Source of the DNA: Paenibacillus terrae
Lineage (GTDB): Bacteria; Bacillota; Bacilli; Paenibacillales; Paenibacillaceae
NCBI RefSeq assembly: GCF_000943545.1
Contig: NZ_JTHP01000007.1
Span: forward strand, 1 to 64,000
Reading direction: 5' to 3'
DNA: 64,000 nucleotides
Shown here piece by piece: positions 17,225-25,831 of the stretch. Every line of letters starts with the position of its first letter. Within the stretch, counting starts at the first letter, position 1. Under the pieces are notes generated by a model that worked only from the letters and a program-made list of their open reading frames with translations, did no database searches and was not told the origin of the DNA. The translations under genes and the position numbers were made by a program.

Positions 17225-19150
17225 TCAGTTAAATCCGCGTATAAAACGGTACACAATCAGACTGTGCATCAGCAGCCGTATGTTGGGATCGGACGCCTGC
17301 TCCGGTCGCGGTTGACGAAACTTCGCCATAGCCGTTTTAATGACATCGATATTGAGAAATTCGGCGGCATGTAAATCATGGCACAGCAGTTGAAGTTCCC
17401 CCATAAACGTCTCCCAGCAGGGGAGCATACGGTGCAGCCAATCCGCAGGCTGGACACCGCGTACACGCTGGTTTAACCGGACATCATCGGGCAAATAATC
17501 CCGCATGGCTCCGCGAATAAGTGCGCGATCCCGGCCGTTTTGCACGTATTGCTCAAAGGGCACCGACAGGCAAAAGCGGATCACCCGGCTGTCTCCGGTC
17601 GGATCACGTTCCCACAGTCCGTAACGCAGCGACAGTTTGGTCGCAACCACACCATTTTTGTTCGCAATCGCCAAATTCGTGAACTTCTCTTTTCTCGCCT
17701 GATCTGCATTCTTCATCCACCCGGTTCCGCTCAAAGTCGGAATGTCCTCCACATTCATCCGCTTGGCAAACTCCGGGTGAATGAGCGAAGGAAGCGGACT
17801 CCGATTACCGCCGCGTAACCAGGAACGAGAATCGAGCGAGATCGCTTTTTTCAGCATCACGGGTAATAAATGCGATACTCGCCTTCCGGTCAGCTTGCTG
17901 TACTGCCACAATCCCTGAAAAGATTGCAGCCAGTGCAAACGAAGAAGCTGACGGGCATAATAGTCCAGCGCAGGCCCCCACGAAATGGTAAAATTTCCTC
18001 GCGCTCCGGTTAGCAGCACACCCACATTTTGTTCCTGTGCTTTTTCATAAAAGCCTCTGATCCAGAACGAATTTTCAAAATATTTATAAGGAGCTTCCAT
18101 CAATTCCAGCCAGATATCAATTTCTGAAAATGGGCTTTTCCCCTCAAAATCCAGGTAATTTTCGTGAATGTTGCCCACATATCGAGCCGTGGATTGGATA
18201 TAAGCCCGTTCATTCGCCAGCAGTGTCGATGGTGTCCAATCCGTAAAATCCTGTACGGGCACATAGCTGTACGCATGAAGAGGCTTTTGCTGCAATCGCA
18301 GCGACGGCGCGGCAAAGCTGGCAACCGCACCGGAATCTAGACCGCCACTCAAGGCCGCTCCCACGCCACGATGCGTGCGCAATCTGGCATTCACCGCCTG
18401 TGAGAATACCTCGCGAAAAGCCTCCACGTAATCGCCGCCGGTTTTGAGCCGCAGCGGCTCCACATTATCCAAAGAAGCATATTTTTGGATGGTTGACTTT
18501 CCCTCCTCCATGGTGAACCAATGGGCGGGCGGGAGCTGGTTTATATGCTTGTAGCCAGTAGTCCCAATATCGATGGATTCCTGCATGGCGCGGATCGACA
18601 GAAATTCCGCCAGCCACGGCTCATGCAATTCTTTTCGCAGGGAAGACAGCGTCAGAAGAGGGGCTACTACTGTACTGAATGCAAACCCTCGGTCATGTTG
18701 GTATGTATACAGCGTGCGGCTTCCTGCCATATCACGAGCGCCATATAATCTGTGCCGCCCGGCATCCCAAATGACAAAGGCAAAATCGCCTATCAGATAG
18801 CGGGCCGCGTCGAGCGCCCATTTGTCGTATGTCAGCAAAATCAACTCACTGTCCGTGATATCTTGCCGCCGTTCCTGTCCCACCCCCAGCCGTTCAAACA
18901 GCTCGGAACGATTGTCAATAATCGCATCCGCCGTGATTGCCAAATTCCGTTCCTCGTCATAGAAAGGGAGACGCTCATGGACGGATTCCGGTGTCACATG
19001 CTGCGCGTGGCAGCCCAAGAAAATGGAACCCTCACACCAGGCACAAACGCGGTCGGCGGGATATTTTCGCAGAACTTGCATCATTTTACCGCCTTCTTCG
19101 GTGCATACGGGCTCATGTCCAAAGCTGTATATTCCAGCAATCGCACTCAC
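17225..19150 (-). CDS. Lasso cyclase (asparagine synthetase-like C protein)
   Basis: This 641-residue protein has an N-terminal glutaminase-like half and a C-terminal synthetase half with the ATP-pyrophosphatase loop SGGLDS at 268-273. Lasso cyclases adenylate the Asp/Glu side chain and join it to the new N-terminus. The second residue is Ser (MSAIAGIYSF), not the Cys needed for glutamine hydrolysis, which fits a cyclase that uses no ammonia. The start is a GTG that overlaps the sulfotransferase stop in GTGA, so the two are translated together. It lies 53 bases upstream of the precursor gene. Confidence 0.92.
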   Translation of the reverse strand: MSAIAGIYSFGHEPVCTEEGGKMMQVLRKYPADRVCAWCEGSIFLGCHAQHVTPESVHERLPFYDEERNLAITADAIIDNRSELFERLGVGQERRQDITDSELILLTYDKWALDAARYLIGDFAFVIWDAGRHRLYGARDMAGSRTLYTYQHDRGFAFSTVVAPLLTLSSLRKELHEPWLAEFLSIRAMQESIDIGTTGYKHINQLPPAHWFTMEEGKSTIQKYASLDNVEPLRLKTGGDYVEAFREVFSQAVNARLRTHRGVGAALSGGLDSGAVASFAAPSLRLQQKPLHAYSYVPVQDFTDWTPSTLLANERAYIQSTARYVGNIHENYLDFEGKSPFSEIDIWLELMEAPYKYFENSFWIRGFYEKAQEQNVGVLLTGARGNFTISWGPALDYYARQLLRLHWLQSFQGLWQYSKLTGRRVSHLLPVMLKKAISLDSRSWLRGGNRSPLPSLIHPEFAKRMNVEDIPTLSGTGWMKNADQARKEKFTNLAIANKNGVVATKLSLRYGLWERDPTGDSRVIRFCLSVPFEQYVQNGRDRALIRGAMRDYLPDDVRLNQRVRGVQPADWLHRMLPCWETFMGELQLLCHDLHAAEFLNIDVIKTAMAKFRQPRPEQASDPNIRLLMHSLIVYRFIRGFN

Positions 19151-20415
19151 GTTTTCCCCCCTTTTTCTTTTTCCATACCCGATAACGCTACGGATGCCCA
19201 GCGACCCAGCTGACGGGCAAAGGGAATACGAGATCGGAGCCGTTGATTTCTGCGTTGGTAGGTTTGGAGCTGTGCGATAAGACGATTCCGCTCCTCATAG
19301 CTATGTGCCAGCCTGTTTTCCAGCGATTGGAGCCGTCTATCATTTACAACCTGTACAACGTCCTGCTCTAGAGAATCATGAAGTGCTGGTTTCTGCCCTG
19401 CTTTTATTATGAATTCCCTGTTATCCGCATCCTTCTCTTCCAGCATCCGATAAGCGTTCTTCCACTCAAAGCCGCTTTGCTGGAGAAACTGGCTCGTACG
19501 CCGACTTAGTAGCTCCACATCGGCTTCCTCTTCAAACCTTACCCCGGTGATATGCTCGGCCTGCTCCAGTGCTTCCCCGTAGCCAAGCTGTGTAAACATA
19601 CGAGCTCCGATGCTTCTGCAATACAGCTCGATTTCCTTTTTGTTCAACAGATGTTGCCAGCTATGTACCGAGTCCTGATGCGTCTGTTCATGCTCCCCCA
19701 CGAACGGATCACCCGCTCCCATGCTGTAAAACAGACTGGATTTAGGCGTATCCGCAAAATCCCCATACTTTTCTATACCTGGTTCATAATCGACACCCAG
19801 AAAATCGCACAGCCTCCCGATCTCCACCGCCGGATTGGCTACAAGTTGCTCATACACAAGCGGGTATGCAAGCGGATGAGGCGTGGCAAAATAATGTGCA
19901 TAACGGAACAAACCGACCGTAATATCCGTCATTTTCATATTAAAATTCGGGCTTTCCAGCTCCTCCAGCAGATGAAAGCGTTCGCCGCGCATCTGATTAA
20001 CTTTTTTGAATGAAGCCGCGATAGATAAAGGATTACGGATAAGCCATACCCTGCGGGCTGCCGGGAAAAGACGGTCTATAAATTCCAGCACCGTATAGTA
20101 ACGCGGGGATTTGTCGATAACCATATTTGCGTTAGTCCCTTCAAGCAGACCGTTATAGATCTCAAGTGCATACGACCGGGAAGCCTGCTCCAATACGTGC
20201 GGAGGAACCATACCGTTAAAAAATTGCCGGATAATTCCAGTCCCCCCATAGGGACGTGTTTGCGACTGGGGAAGATCATGCAGGCTGAGCAGGAACCACA
20301 TTTCCTGCGTGGCAAACAGGCGGGAGTGGTTTTGCAAAATGGTAGTCACTAGCGAGCTTCCACTTCGGGGGACACTAAGCAGGAAAACCAGTCCCTCGCC
20401 TTGCTTATCAATCAA
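19147..20415 (-). CDS. Sulfotransferase-family protein, first gene of the lasso operon
   Basis: The 422-residue protein has the PAPS 5'-phosphosulfate loop in LLSVPRSGSSLVTTILQNH near its N-terminus and a 3'-phosphate-type sequence VWLIRNPLSIAASFKK, both typical of sulfotransferases. The last 80 residues are a charged coiled coil (RLQSLENRLAHSYEERNRLI) and a basic tail. I chose the TTG at 20415 because AGAGGAGG lies seven bases before it; the frame continues upstream through the promoter region, which cannot be coding. Its stop overlaps the cyclase start, so it is a true operon member. I infer that it sulfates the lasso peptide or a bound intermediate; a role in sulfating a carrier or sugar cannot be ruled out. 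Confidence 0.85.
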   Translation of the reverse strand: MIDKQGEGLVFLLSVPRSGSSLVTTILQNHSRLFATQEMWFLLSLHDLPQSQTRPYGGTGIIRQFFNGMVPPHVLEQASRSYALEIYNGLLEGTNANMVIDKSPRYYTVLEFIDRLFPAARRVWLIRNPLSIAASFKKVNQMRGERFHLLEELESPNFNMKMTDITVGLFRYAHYFATPHPLAYPLVYEQLVANPAVEIGRLCDFLGVDYEPGIEKYGDFADTPKSSLFYSMGAGDPFVGEHEQTHQDSVHSWQHLLNKKEIELYCRSIGARMFTQLGYGEALEQAEHITGVRFEEEADVELLSRRTSQFLQQSGFEWKNAYRMLEEKDADNREFIIKAGQKPALHDSLEQDVVQVVNDRRLQSLENRLAHSYEERNRLIAQLQTYQRRNQRLRSRIPFARQLGRWASVALSGMEKEKGGKT

Positions 20416-20453
20416 GGAAACTCCTCCTCTACCTCTGCTCAAGACATTTAACA

Positions 20454-20505
20454 GATACATTACGTATTTTATTATAAATTTATGATACATATTGTATCTT
20501 GTCAA
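20454..20505 (-). promoter_or_regulatory. Promoter and double palindromic operator of the lasso operon
   Basis: On the minus strand TTGACA (20505-20500) and TAAATT (20482-20477) are 17 bp apart. The spacer is filled by the perfect arms of GATAC-N5-GTATC (20484-20498). A second, nearly perfect copy (20454-20468) lies just downstream of the -10 box, 30 bp from the first. The arrangement matches the EPS promoter at 43230-43283 almost base for base, so a common repressor is likely. Confidence 0.85.
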
Positions 20506-20647
20506 TCCCTTTGACGGATAATTTCTGTACATGACGCTCATGTTAATCCATAACTACATCTACAGGTGCATCATTCCGTCTACTCCGTTTCCATGTACAT
20601 TTTTTCGAGTTCAGCTTATAAGAGGTTAAAAGAAGGAGCGTAGCACT

Positions 20648-21538
20648 ATGGGACAAGCTGTTAAAGGCATCATTACCATCGAAGGTCTGGAAATTCCTAT
20701 CACCAATCCGGATAAACCGCTGTGGCCCGAAGCTGGTATCACCAAAGCGCTGTATCTTCGCAAGCTTGCGGTGCTGGCCCCTTTTCTGCTCAAATATAGC
20801 CACAACCGTTTGCTAACCGTCATCCGTTGGCCGCACGGCATTCACGGGGATTTTTTTTACCAGAAAAATGCCCCGCAGCCCCGTCCGGGCTATATCGAGA
20901 CTTTCCTGCATGACGGCATTGAATATATGGTGCTTGGTACGCTACCGCAACTGCTATGGCTCGGCAATCAGGCGGCGCTGGAGTTTCACCCATCCCTGCA
21001 TCAAGCGGGCAGCACGCTGCCGTGTGAATGGATGATTGACCTTGATCCGTCCAGAGAAGTGGAGCCACGCATTATGGAAGCGGCGTCCATCGTCGGGGAG
21101 GTGCTGGCTTCGCTTGGTTTGCAATCTGTACCCAAAACGTCCGGGGCCACGGGTGTACAAATTATCGTCCCAATCCGCACAGGCATCACCTTCGACGAAC
21201 TTCGCAGCATCGGTCTGCTGGTGGGACAGTTCGTGACCGAAAAACACCCGCACCTGTTCACACTGGAACGGTTAAAAAAGGATCGGGGAACCGCTATCTA
21301 TTTTGATTATTTGCAGCATTATCAAGGAAAAACCCTGGCCGCTCCCTATACCCCGCGGGCACGCCCTGGCGCTACGGTGTCCACCCCACTGACATGGGAC
21401 GAGGTGCGACAAGACGTATCGCCACTTGACTATCATTTGCTGAATATTGAGGAACGGCTAAATCAGGTGGGCGACTTGATCGCCAAGATCCCTCCCCAGC
21501 CCATCGAGGATGTTCTCAAGCATATGCGCACCAAATAA
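20648..21538 (+). CDS. ligD: LigD-type DNA repair polymerase (primase-polymerase domain, stand-alone)
   Basis: The 296-residue protein covers only the polymerase domain of LigD. It has WPHGIHGDFFYQKNAPQ, the catalytic MIDLDP (Asp131, Asp133), VPKTSGATGVQIIVPI, and IYFDYLQHYQGKT plus YTPRARPGATVSTPL at the end. With Ku it fills gaps with a preference for ribonucleotides during end joining. No ligase or nuclease domain is attached and no ligase is seen nearby, so a ligase elsewhere must seal the ends. The start has AAGGAG upstream. It is divergent from the lasso operon and 8.7 kb from ku, its usual neighbour. Confidence 0.93.
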   Translation: MGQAVKGIITIEGLEIPITNPDKPLWPEAGITKALYLRKLAVLAPFLLKYSHNRLLTVIRWPHGIHGDFFYQKNAPQPRPGYIETFLHDGIEYMVLGTLPQLLWLGNQAALEFHPSLHQAGSTLPCEWMIDLDPSREVEPRIMEAASIVGEVLASLGLQSVPKTSGATGVQIIVPIRTGITFDELRSIGLLVGQFVTEKHPHLFTLERLKKDRGTAIYFDYLQHYQGKTLAAPYTPRARPGATVSTPLTWDEVRQDVSPLDYHLLNIEERLNQVGDLIAKIPPQPIEDVLKHMRTK

Positions 21539-21539
21539 A

Positions 21540-21590
21540 AAAGGGGACGAACTCCACAGCCGTAAAATCGACCGAGGAATCGTCCCCTTG
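21540..21590. terminator. Bidirectional terminator between ligD and yitT-like gene
   Basis: AAGGGGACGA and TCGTCCCCTT form a ten-base-pair stem. On the minus strand it is followed by a TTTTTTAT run, so it best serves the leftward membrane protein gene; on the + strand it ends ligD. Confidence 0.85.
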
Positions 21591-21592
21591 CG

Positions 21593-22537
21593 CTAGTGTA
21601 TTCCTTTTTTCTTAAAGCGTCCGCCCTTCACATCATGAATGTTACCAATTGCCACAAAGGCATGCGGGTCCCAATCTTCAACGATGTTCTTCAGCTTCGC
21701 TTCTTCCAGACGGGTGATGACGACGAAAATGACTTTCTTGCTTTCACCTGTAAAGCCGCCCTCACCTTCCAGATAGGTTACGCCCCGTCCAAGACGGTCC
21801 GTCAGGGCATCCCCGATGTCACGGTATTTTTCACTAATAATCCAGACCGATTTGGACTGATCCAGACCTTCGATGGTAATATCAATCATTTTCATCGCAA
21901 TATAATAAGCAATCATGGAATACAGGGCATTCGGCCAACCGAATACAAAGCCTGCGCTGCCCAGAATGAAGATGTTAACGAAAAGTACGATCTCACCGAC
22001 CGAAAAAGGAGTTTTTTCACTGACGAGAATAGCTACGATCTCTGTTCCATCCAGCGAGCCGCCGGACCGGATGACGAGACCTACCCCAACGCCGAGAATG
22101 ACACCACCAAAAATAGCGCCCAACAGCGGTTCGCCAGGGGTTAACGCATTTACACTGTGAAGTAACGTGGTTCCGATGGACATCACGATAATGCCGAATA
22201 ATGTGGATAAAGCGAAGGTTTTACCGATTTGCTTGTAGCCGATAACCAAAAAGGGAAGGTTCAACAGGGTCAGGAAAATGCCGAGTGGGTAGCCAGTAAT
22301 CTTGGAGGCCATAATGGAAATACCTGTGACCCCACCGTCGATAACGCCGTTAGGAACCAGGAAGATTTCGAGGCCCACTGCCATGAGCGCTGCACCGAAA
22401 ATAATCATGGCTGCACGCTGAAACAGGCGTTTTGCTTTGTTTTTAGGATTGGCTGGAATTTTGCTGATCTTGGTCAACTCTCCGGTCACATCTGTGATCT
22501 CAGACAGATTGTGGACTTCCTTGCTCACTACACTCAT
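21593..22537 (-). CDS. YitT-family membrane protein
   Basis: The 314-residue protein has about five membrane segments (residues 40-215; for example LVPNGVIDGGVTGISIMAS and GTEIVAILVSEK) and a soluble C-terminal domain of about 85 residues (VWIISEKYRDIGDALTDRL, VFVVITRLEEAKLKNIVED), the DUF2179 layout. The physiological substrate is not known for most members. The start ATG follows a run of Gs suited to ribosome binding. It is transcribed alone between two hairpins. Function beyond family membership cannot be given. Confidence 0.9.
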   Translation of the reverse strand: MSVVSKEVHNLSEITDVTGELTKISKIPANPKNKAKRLFQRAAMIIFGAALMAVGLEIFLVPNGVIDGGVTGISIMASKITGYPLGIFLTLLNLPFLVIGYKQIGKTFALSTLFGIIVMSIGTTLLHSVNALTPGEPLLGAIFGGVILGVGVGLVIRSGGSLDGTEIVAILVSEKTPFSVGEIVLFVNIFILGSAGFVFGWPNALYSMIAYYIAMKMIDITIEGLDQSKSVWIISEKYRDIGDALTDRLGRGVTYLEGEGGFTGESKKVIFVVITRLEEAKLKNIVEDWDPHAFVAIGNIHDVKGGRFKKKGIH

Positions 22538-22576
22538 ATATAAATCCCCCCGTTACAGTATGGTATTATTGGACCG

Positions 22577-22605
22577 AAAAAGGGGCTGCGATCCGCAGTC
22601 CCTTC
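22577..22605 (-). terminator. Hairpin with T-tract upstream of the yitT-like gene
   Basis: On the minus strand AAGGGACTGCG and CGCAGCCCCTT pair around a short loop and are followed by TTTTTC. It lies between the end of the cardiolipin synthase gene and the yitT-like start, so it probably ends the former; it could also act as an attenuator for the latter. Confidence 0.65.
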
Positions 22606-22733
22606 TCCTTTACCGCGCTTGTGTTATATGAATACTATACCATAAAACAGTGATTTTGCGCAAAAAAGTTAGCAAAAAGCACATAAATCTCAATAAAGCG
22701 GGATTATATTGATAAAAACGGCGAAAACCGCCT

Positions 22734-24164
22734 TTAAAGGAGCGGAGAGAGCATGCGAGCCAGAATTTCAGCTGTTTTCTGTAATCGTGGCCGTCTGCGG
22801 AACACCTTTAAATCAATGTGCGAGGAGTTGGACAGGTCCTCTTCAAAATCGGCCGAAAGGTGTTCCAGCGCTGACCGGGCAAAGAGTACAGCGGTCAACT
22901 CAAAATTATAGAAAAAGCTGCGCATGTCCATATTGGCAGTCCCGACCGAGCCGAGCAAATCATCCACAATGATGATTTTAGCGTGAATAAATCCTTTACG
23001 GTATTGATAGAACTCCACACCCGCCTCCAGCAGCTCTTGCACATAGGACAGGGACGCCAGATGCACCAGCTTTGAGTCCGATTTGTATGGAATAATAATT
23101 CGCACATCTACGCCGCTGACCGCCGCCAGCTTAAGCGCTTCATAAATCCCCAGATCGGGAATAAAATACGGCGTGGTAATCCAAATCCGCTTCTTGGCAA
23201 CCGCCAGCGCACCAAAGCACATTTCCTGAATCGTATCCCATACCTGATCGGGACCGCTGCTCAAAATCTGTACTTCCTCATCTCCTTCACAAGTATGCGG
23301 CGGAAATAAATTCTCATCCATCAGCCGTTCCCCGGAGGCCAGCTTCCAGTCGCTCAAAAAAGCATTTTGCAGAAAATAGACGCTATCTCCCTCAATCTGC
23401 AAATGCGTATCCCGCCAAAATCCCACCTTGGGGTATTGGCCGAGATAATCGTCGCCCACATTGATTCCTCCAACAAACCCGATCAGTCCGTCCACCACTA
23501 CGATTTTACGGTGGTTACGGTAGTTAATCCGGCGATCCAGCGTTGCGAAAAACGGGGGCAGAAAATAATGAAACTCTACACCTGCCTCACTACAGGCACG
23601 AATAAAAGAATAGGGCAGATTGTAGCTCCCCACGCCGTCCACCACGAATCGAACCTTCACACCCTCGCGCGCCTTGCGGATCATGACCTCCTGAAACCGG
23701 GTACCGATGTCGTCCGCCCGGAATATGTAAAACTCTACATGGATATGATGCTGCGCCCGTTCCAGCGCCGTCAGCATCGCCTCGAAGGTTTCCTCCCCAT
23801 TCGTTAGCACACGTGTGCGATTGCAGCCGGTCAACGGATTTTCCGACATACGGATGAGCTGGTTAAAGAGACGCTCTTGTTGCTTGAAATGAGGATTATG
23901 CATTTGTTCCACATTCTCAATCACCCTCGATTGCGACCATAGGCGCTCGCGGAATTCACGAAACAGCTGTGATCCCCCTTTTCGCACCATTTTGCGCTTC
24001 TTATAATCCTGTGCAACAAAGTAGTACACGACAAAGCCGATAAGCGGGAAGCAGAACAAAATAAATAGCCAGGCTACCGCCTTGGACGGCTTGCGAAATT
24101 CAAAGAGCAGGATCGTCCCGGTCTGAAAAATAAAAACAATTAAAACCAACAGCAACCACAGCAT
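22734..24164 (-). CDS. cls: Cardiolipin synthase
   Basis: The 476-residue protein has two N-terminal membrane segments (residues 2-20 and 31-50) and two phospholipase D motifs, HRKIVVVDGLIGFVGGINVG and HAKIIIVDDLLGSVGTANMD, each with the HxKxxxxD residues. It joins two phosphatidylglycerol molecules to cardiolipin and glycerol at the membrane. The ATG follows AAGGAGG. Length and layout are normal for Bacillales Cls. It is a single gene, divergent from the M23 peptidase at 24292. Confidence 0.95.
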   Translation of the reverse strand: MLWLLLVLIVFIFQTGTILLFEFRKPSKAVAWLFILFCFPLIGFVVYYFVAQDYKKRKMVRKGGSQLFREFRERLWSQSRVIENVEQMHNPHFKQQERLFNQLIRMSENPLTGCNRTRVLTNGEETFEAMLTALERAQHHIHVEFYIFRADDIGTRFQEVMIRKAREGVKVRFVVDGVGSYNLPYSFIRACSEAGVEFHYFLPPFFATLDRRINYRNHRKIVVVDGLIGFVGGINVGDDYLGQYPKVGFWRDTHLQIEGDSVYFLQNAFLSDWKLASGERLMDENLFPPHTCEGDEEVQILSSGPDQVWDTIQEMCFGALAVAKKRIWITTPYFIPDLGIYEALKLAAVSGVDVRIIIPYKSDSKLVHLASLSYVQELLEAGVEFYQYRKGFIHAKIIIVDDLLGSVGTANMDMRSFFYNFELTAVLFARSALEHLSADFEEDLSNSSHIDLKVFRRRPRLQKTAEILARMLSPLL

Positions 24165-24291
24165 GTCTAAGCCTCCTTATACATCTACGTTTTATACCAA
24201 GCTCCAATTTTTTTGACATGTTTGCCCCTTAAGCTGAATAGATAGTAACCAAGCACTATAGTATAGGAGCGATGTCCGGAAAGGAGCGATT

Positions 24292-25323
24292 ATGAAAAAA
24301 GGAAGCCTAAATCGCCGGATGACCTTGCTCGTCATTCGAGATGCACAGCAACCGCCCAAGCAGCTACAATGCTCTACAGCCGCTGTCATTCTCGTCCCAA
24401 CCCTTGTGATCGCGTCCATCTCTACACTCGTGATCGGGCTGCAAATCCGTTCTTCCCATATTATCTCCCAAATGGAAACGAATCTTGCTGTCCAGAGCTT
24501 GCAGATGGAGGTTACGGTAGCGGACAAGGATGCGGCAATCGGGCGACTGCGCCGCGAAGTGATGGAGCTGACGAATCAGGCCACCAGTATTCGCGAACGC
24601 CTCCAGCGTGTAACGGAACTGGAGCAGCAAATGCAGCAATTTATCCGTAAATACGGAAAATCCTCTGCCACCAGTAGCAGCAAAGCAGCCATGACCCCAC
24701 TCTCCTGGGATGCCTCCGGCTATACCGGGGGCGAATTGATTACAGTACATGAAAATACAGCCATGCTTACTCGTCAAGCCATGGATGATTTTCAGGAAAT
24801 CGAATCCCTGCTGGACACGGTAGAGCGCACGGTTCCCCGCTCTATTCAGCAGGCGAACGCCGTACAGCAGAACCTTGAGCAGAAGCAAGCCGCACAGTTG
24901 CTCCAGACCCGCAGACTGGCGCTTGCCGAACAAGGCAAGCCTTCGGCCTGGCCTGTCAGTTCACGCCAGATGACCTCCAGCTTCGGCTATCGCAGCGATC
25001 CGTTTACGGGCAAATCGGCTTTCCATTCGGGCATGGATATTGCCGGACAAACGGGGGATCCCGTCTATGCCGCAGGAGCGGGCACCGTGCTGGAGGCAGC
25101 CTCCAGCGGGGCACGGGGCAAGTGCATTATCATCCAGCATCCTGACGGATTCCAGTCCTGGTATATGCACCTGAGCGGTATGCAGGTGACTCCGGGGGAA
25201 CGAGTCCGTAAAGGGCAGACCATCGGCCTTCTGGGAAGTACGGGAAGAAGCACGGGGCCTCATCTTCATTTTCAGATCGTCAAGCATAGTCAGCCTGTCG
25301 ATCCGTTACTGTATGTACAATAA
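24292..25323 (+). CDS. M23-family cell wall endopeptidase, membrane-anchored
   Basis: The 343-residue protein has a membrane segment at about 28-48, then coiled-coil stretches (residues 60-125 and 155-205), and a C-terminal LytM/M23 domain. The zinc ligands are visible in FHSGMDIAG (His, Asp) and in GPHLHFQI (HxH), plus YMHLSG. Such proteins cut peptidoglycan cross-bridges outside the membrane, and coiled-coil forms often take part in shape or division. It overlaps the next transcription unit closely: the bactofilin gene begins 19 bases after its stop, a pairing often seen in cell-shape modules. Confidence 0.92.
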   Translation: MKKGSLNRRMTLLVIRDAQQPPKQLQCSTAAVILVPTLVIASISTLVIGLQIRSSHIISQMETNLAVQSLQMEVTVADKDAAIGRLRREVMELTNQATSIRERLQRVTELEQQMQQFIRKYGKSSATSSSKAAMTPLSWDASGYTGGELITVHENTAMLTRQAMDDFQEIESLLDTVERTVPRSIQQANAVQQNLEQKQAAQLLQTRRLALAEQGKPSAWPVSSRQMTSSFGYRSDPFTGKSAFHSGMDIAGQTGDPVYAAGAGTVLEAASSGARGKCIIIQHPDGFQSWYMHLSGMQVTPGERVRKGQTIGLLGSTGRSTGPHLHFQIVKHSQPVDPLLYVQ

Positions 25324-25342
25324 AGGATTGGAGGAAAACAAC

Positions 25343-25804
25343 ATGTTCAAGGACTCCAAAAAAAAGCTTTCCGCTCCTGCGACCGATACGCTGTTGGCTA
25401 ACGGCACCAGCTTTGAAGGTACGATTGAGGCTGAGGCCAATATTCGGATTGATGGCCATTTTCAGGGCGATATCCGCAGCACTCGCACCGTTGTAATCGG
25501 GGAATCTGCTGTCGTGCGTTCGGATATCATCGCACGAGACGTCATCCTGGCCGGCAAGGTATTCGGCAGCATCACCACAGAGGGACGGCTGACGATCACG
25601 CCTACGGGCGAACTGTACGGAAAGGTAGCCGTCGCCGCGCTGGTCATCTCCGAAGGCGGCGTACTGGACGGTACGAGTCAGATGATCCGCACGAAAGACG
25701 CAGAACCGTCTGCTTCAACTGACGATTCTGATCTTGAAACACAATCCGGTACTCGCAAAGACAGAGATACCAGTCAAGCGACCCTGCAATCAGAGACGGG
25801 ATAA
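25343..25804 (+). CDS. Bactofilin
   Basis: The 153-residue protein has the bactofilin core: LLANGTSFEGTIEAEANIRI, DGHFQGDIRS, and repeated glycine turns (GKVFGSITTEGRLTITPTGE), which build a beta-helix that polymerises without nucleotide. The polar tail (about 120-153) is Ser/Asp/Thr-rich and unfolded. I chose the ATG at 25343 because GGAGG lies upstream; the frame opens earlier inside the peptidase gene. Coupling with an M23 peptidase suggests it places that enzyme at the cell envelope. Confidence 0.93.
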   Translation: MFKDSKKKLSAPATDTLLANGTSFEGTIEAEANIRIDGHFQGDIRSTRTVVIGESAVVRSDIIARDVILAGKVFGSITTEGRLTITPTGELYGKVAVAALVISEGGVLDGTSQMIRTKDAEPSASTDDSDLETQSGTRKDRDTSQATLQSETG

Positions 25805-25831
25805 TTCCATTTACTCCATCCTATCCTTCAT

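Noticed and set aside
20416-20541. N-terminal extension of the sulfotransferase frame to 20541
   Set aside because: The extension would place the promoter and both operator palindromes inside the coding sequence; AGAGGAGG before the TTG at 20415 marks the start.
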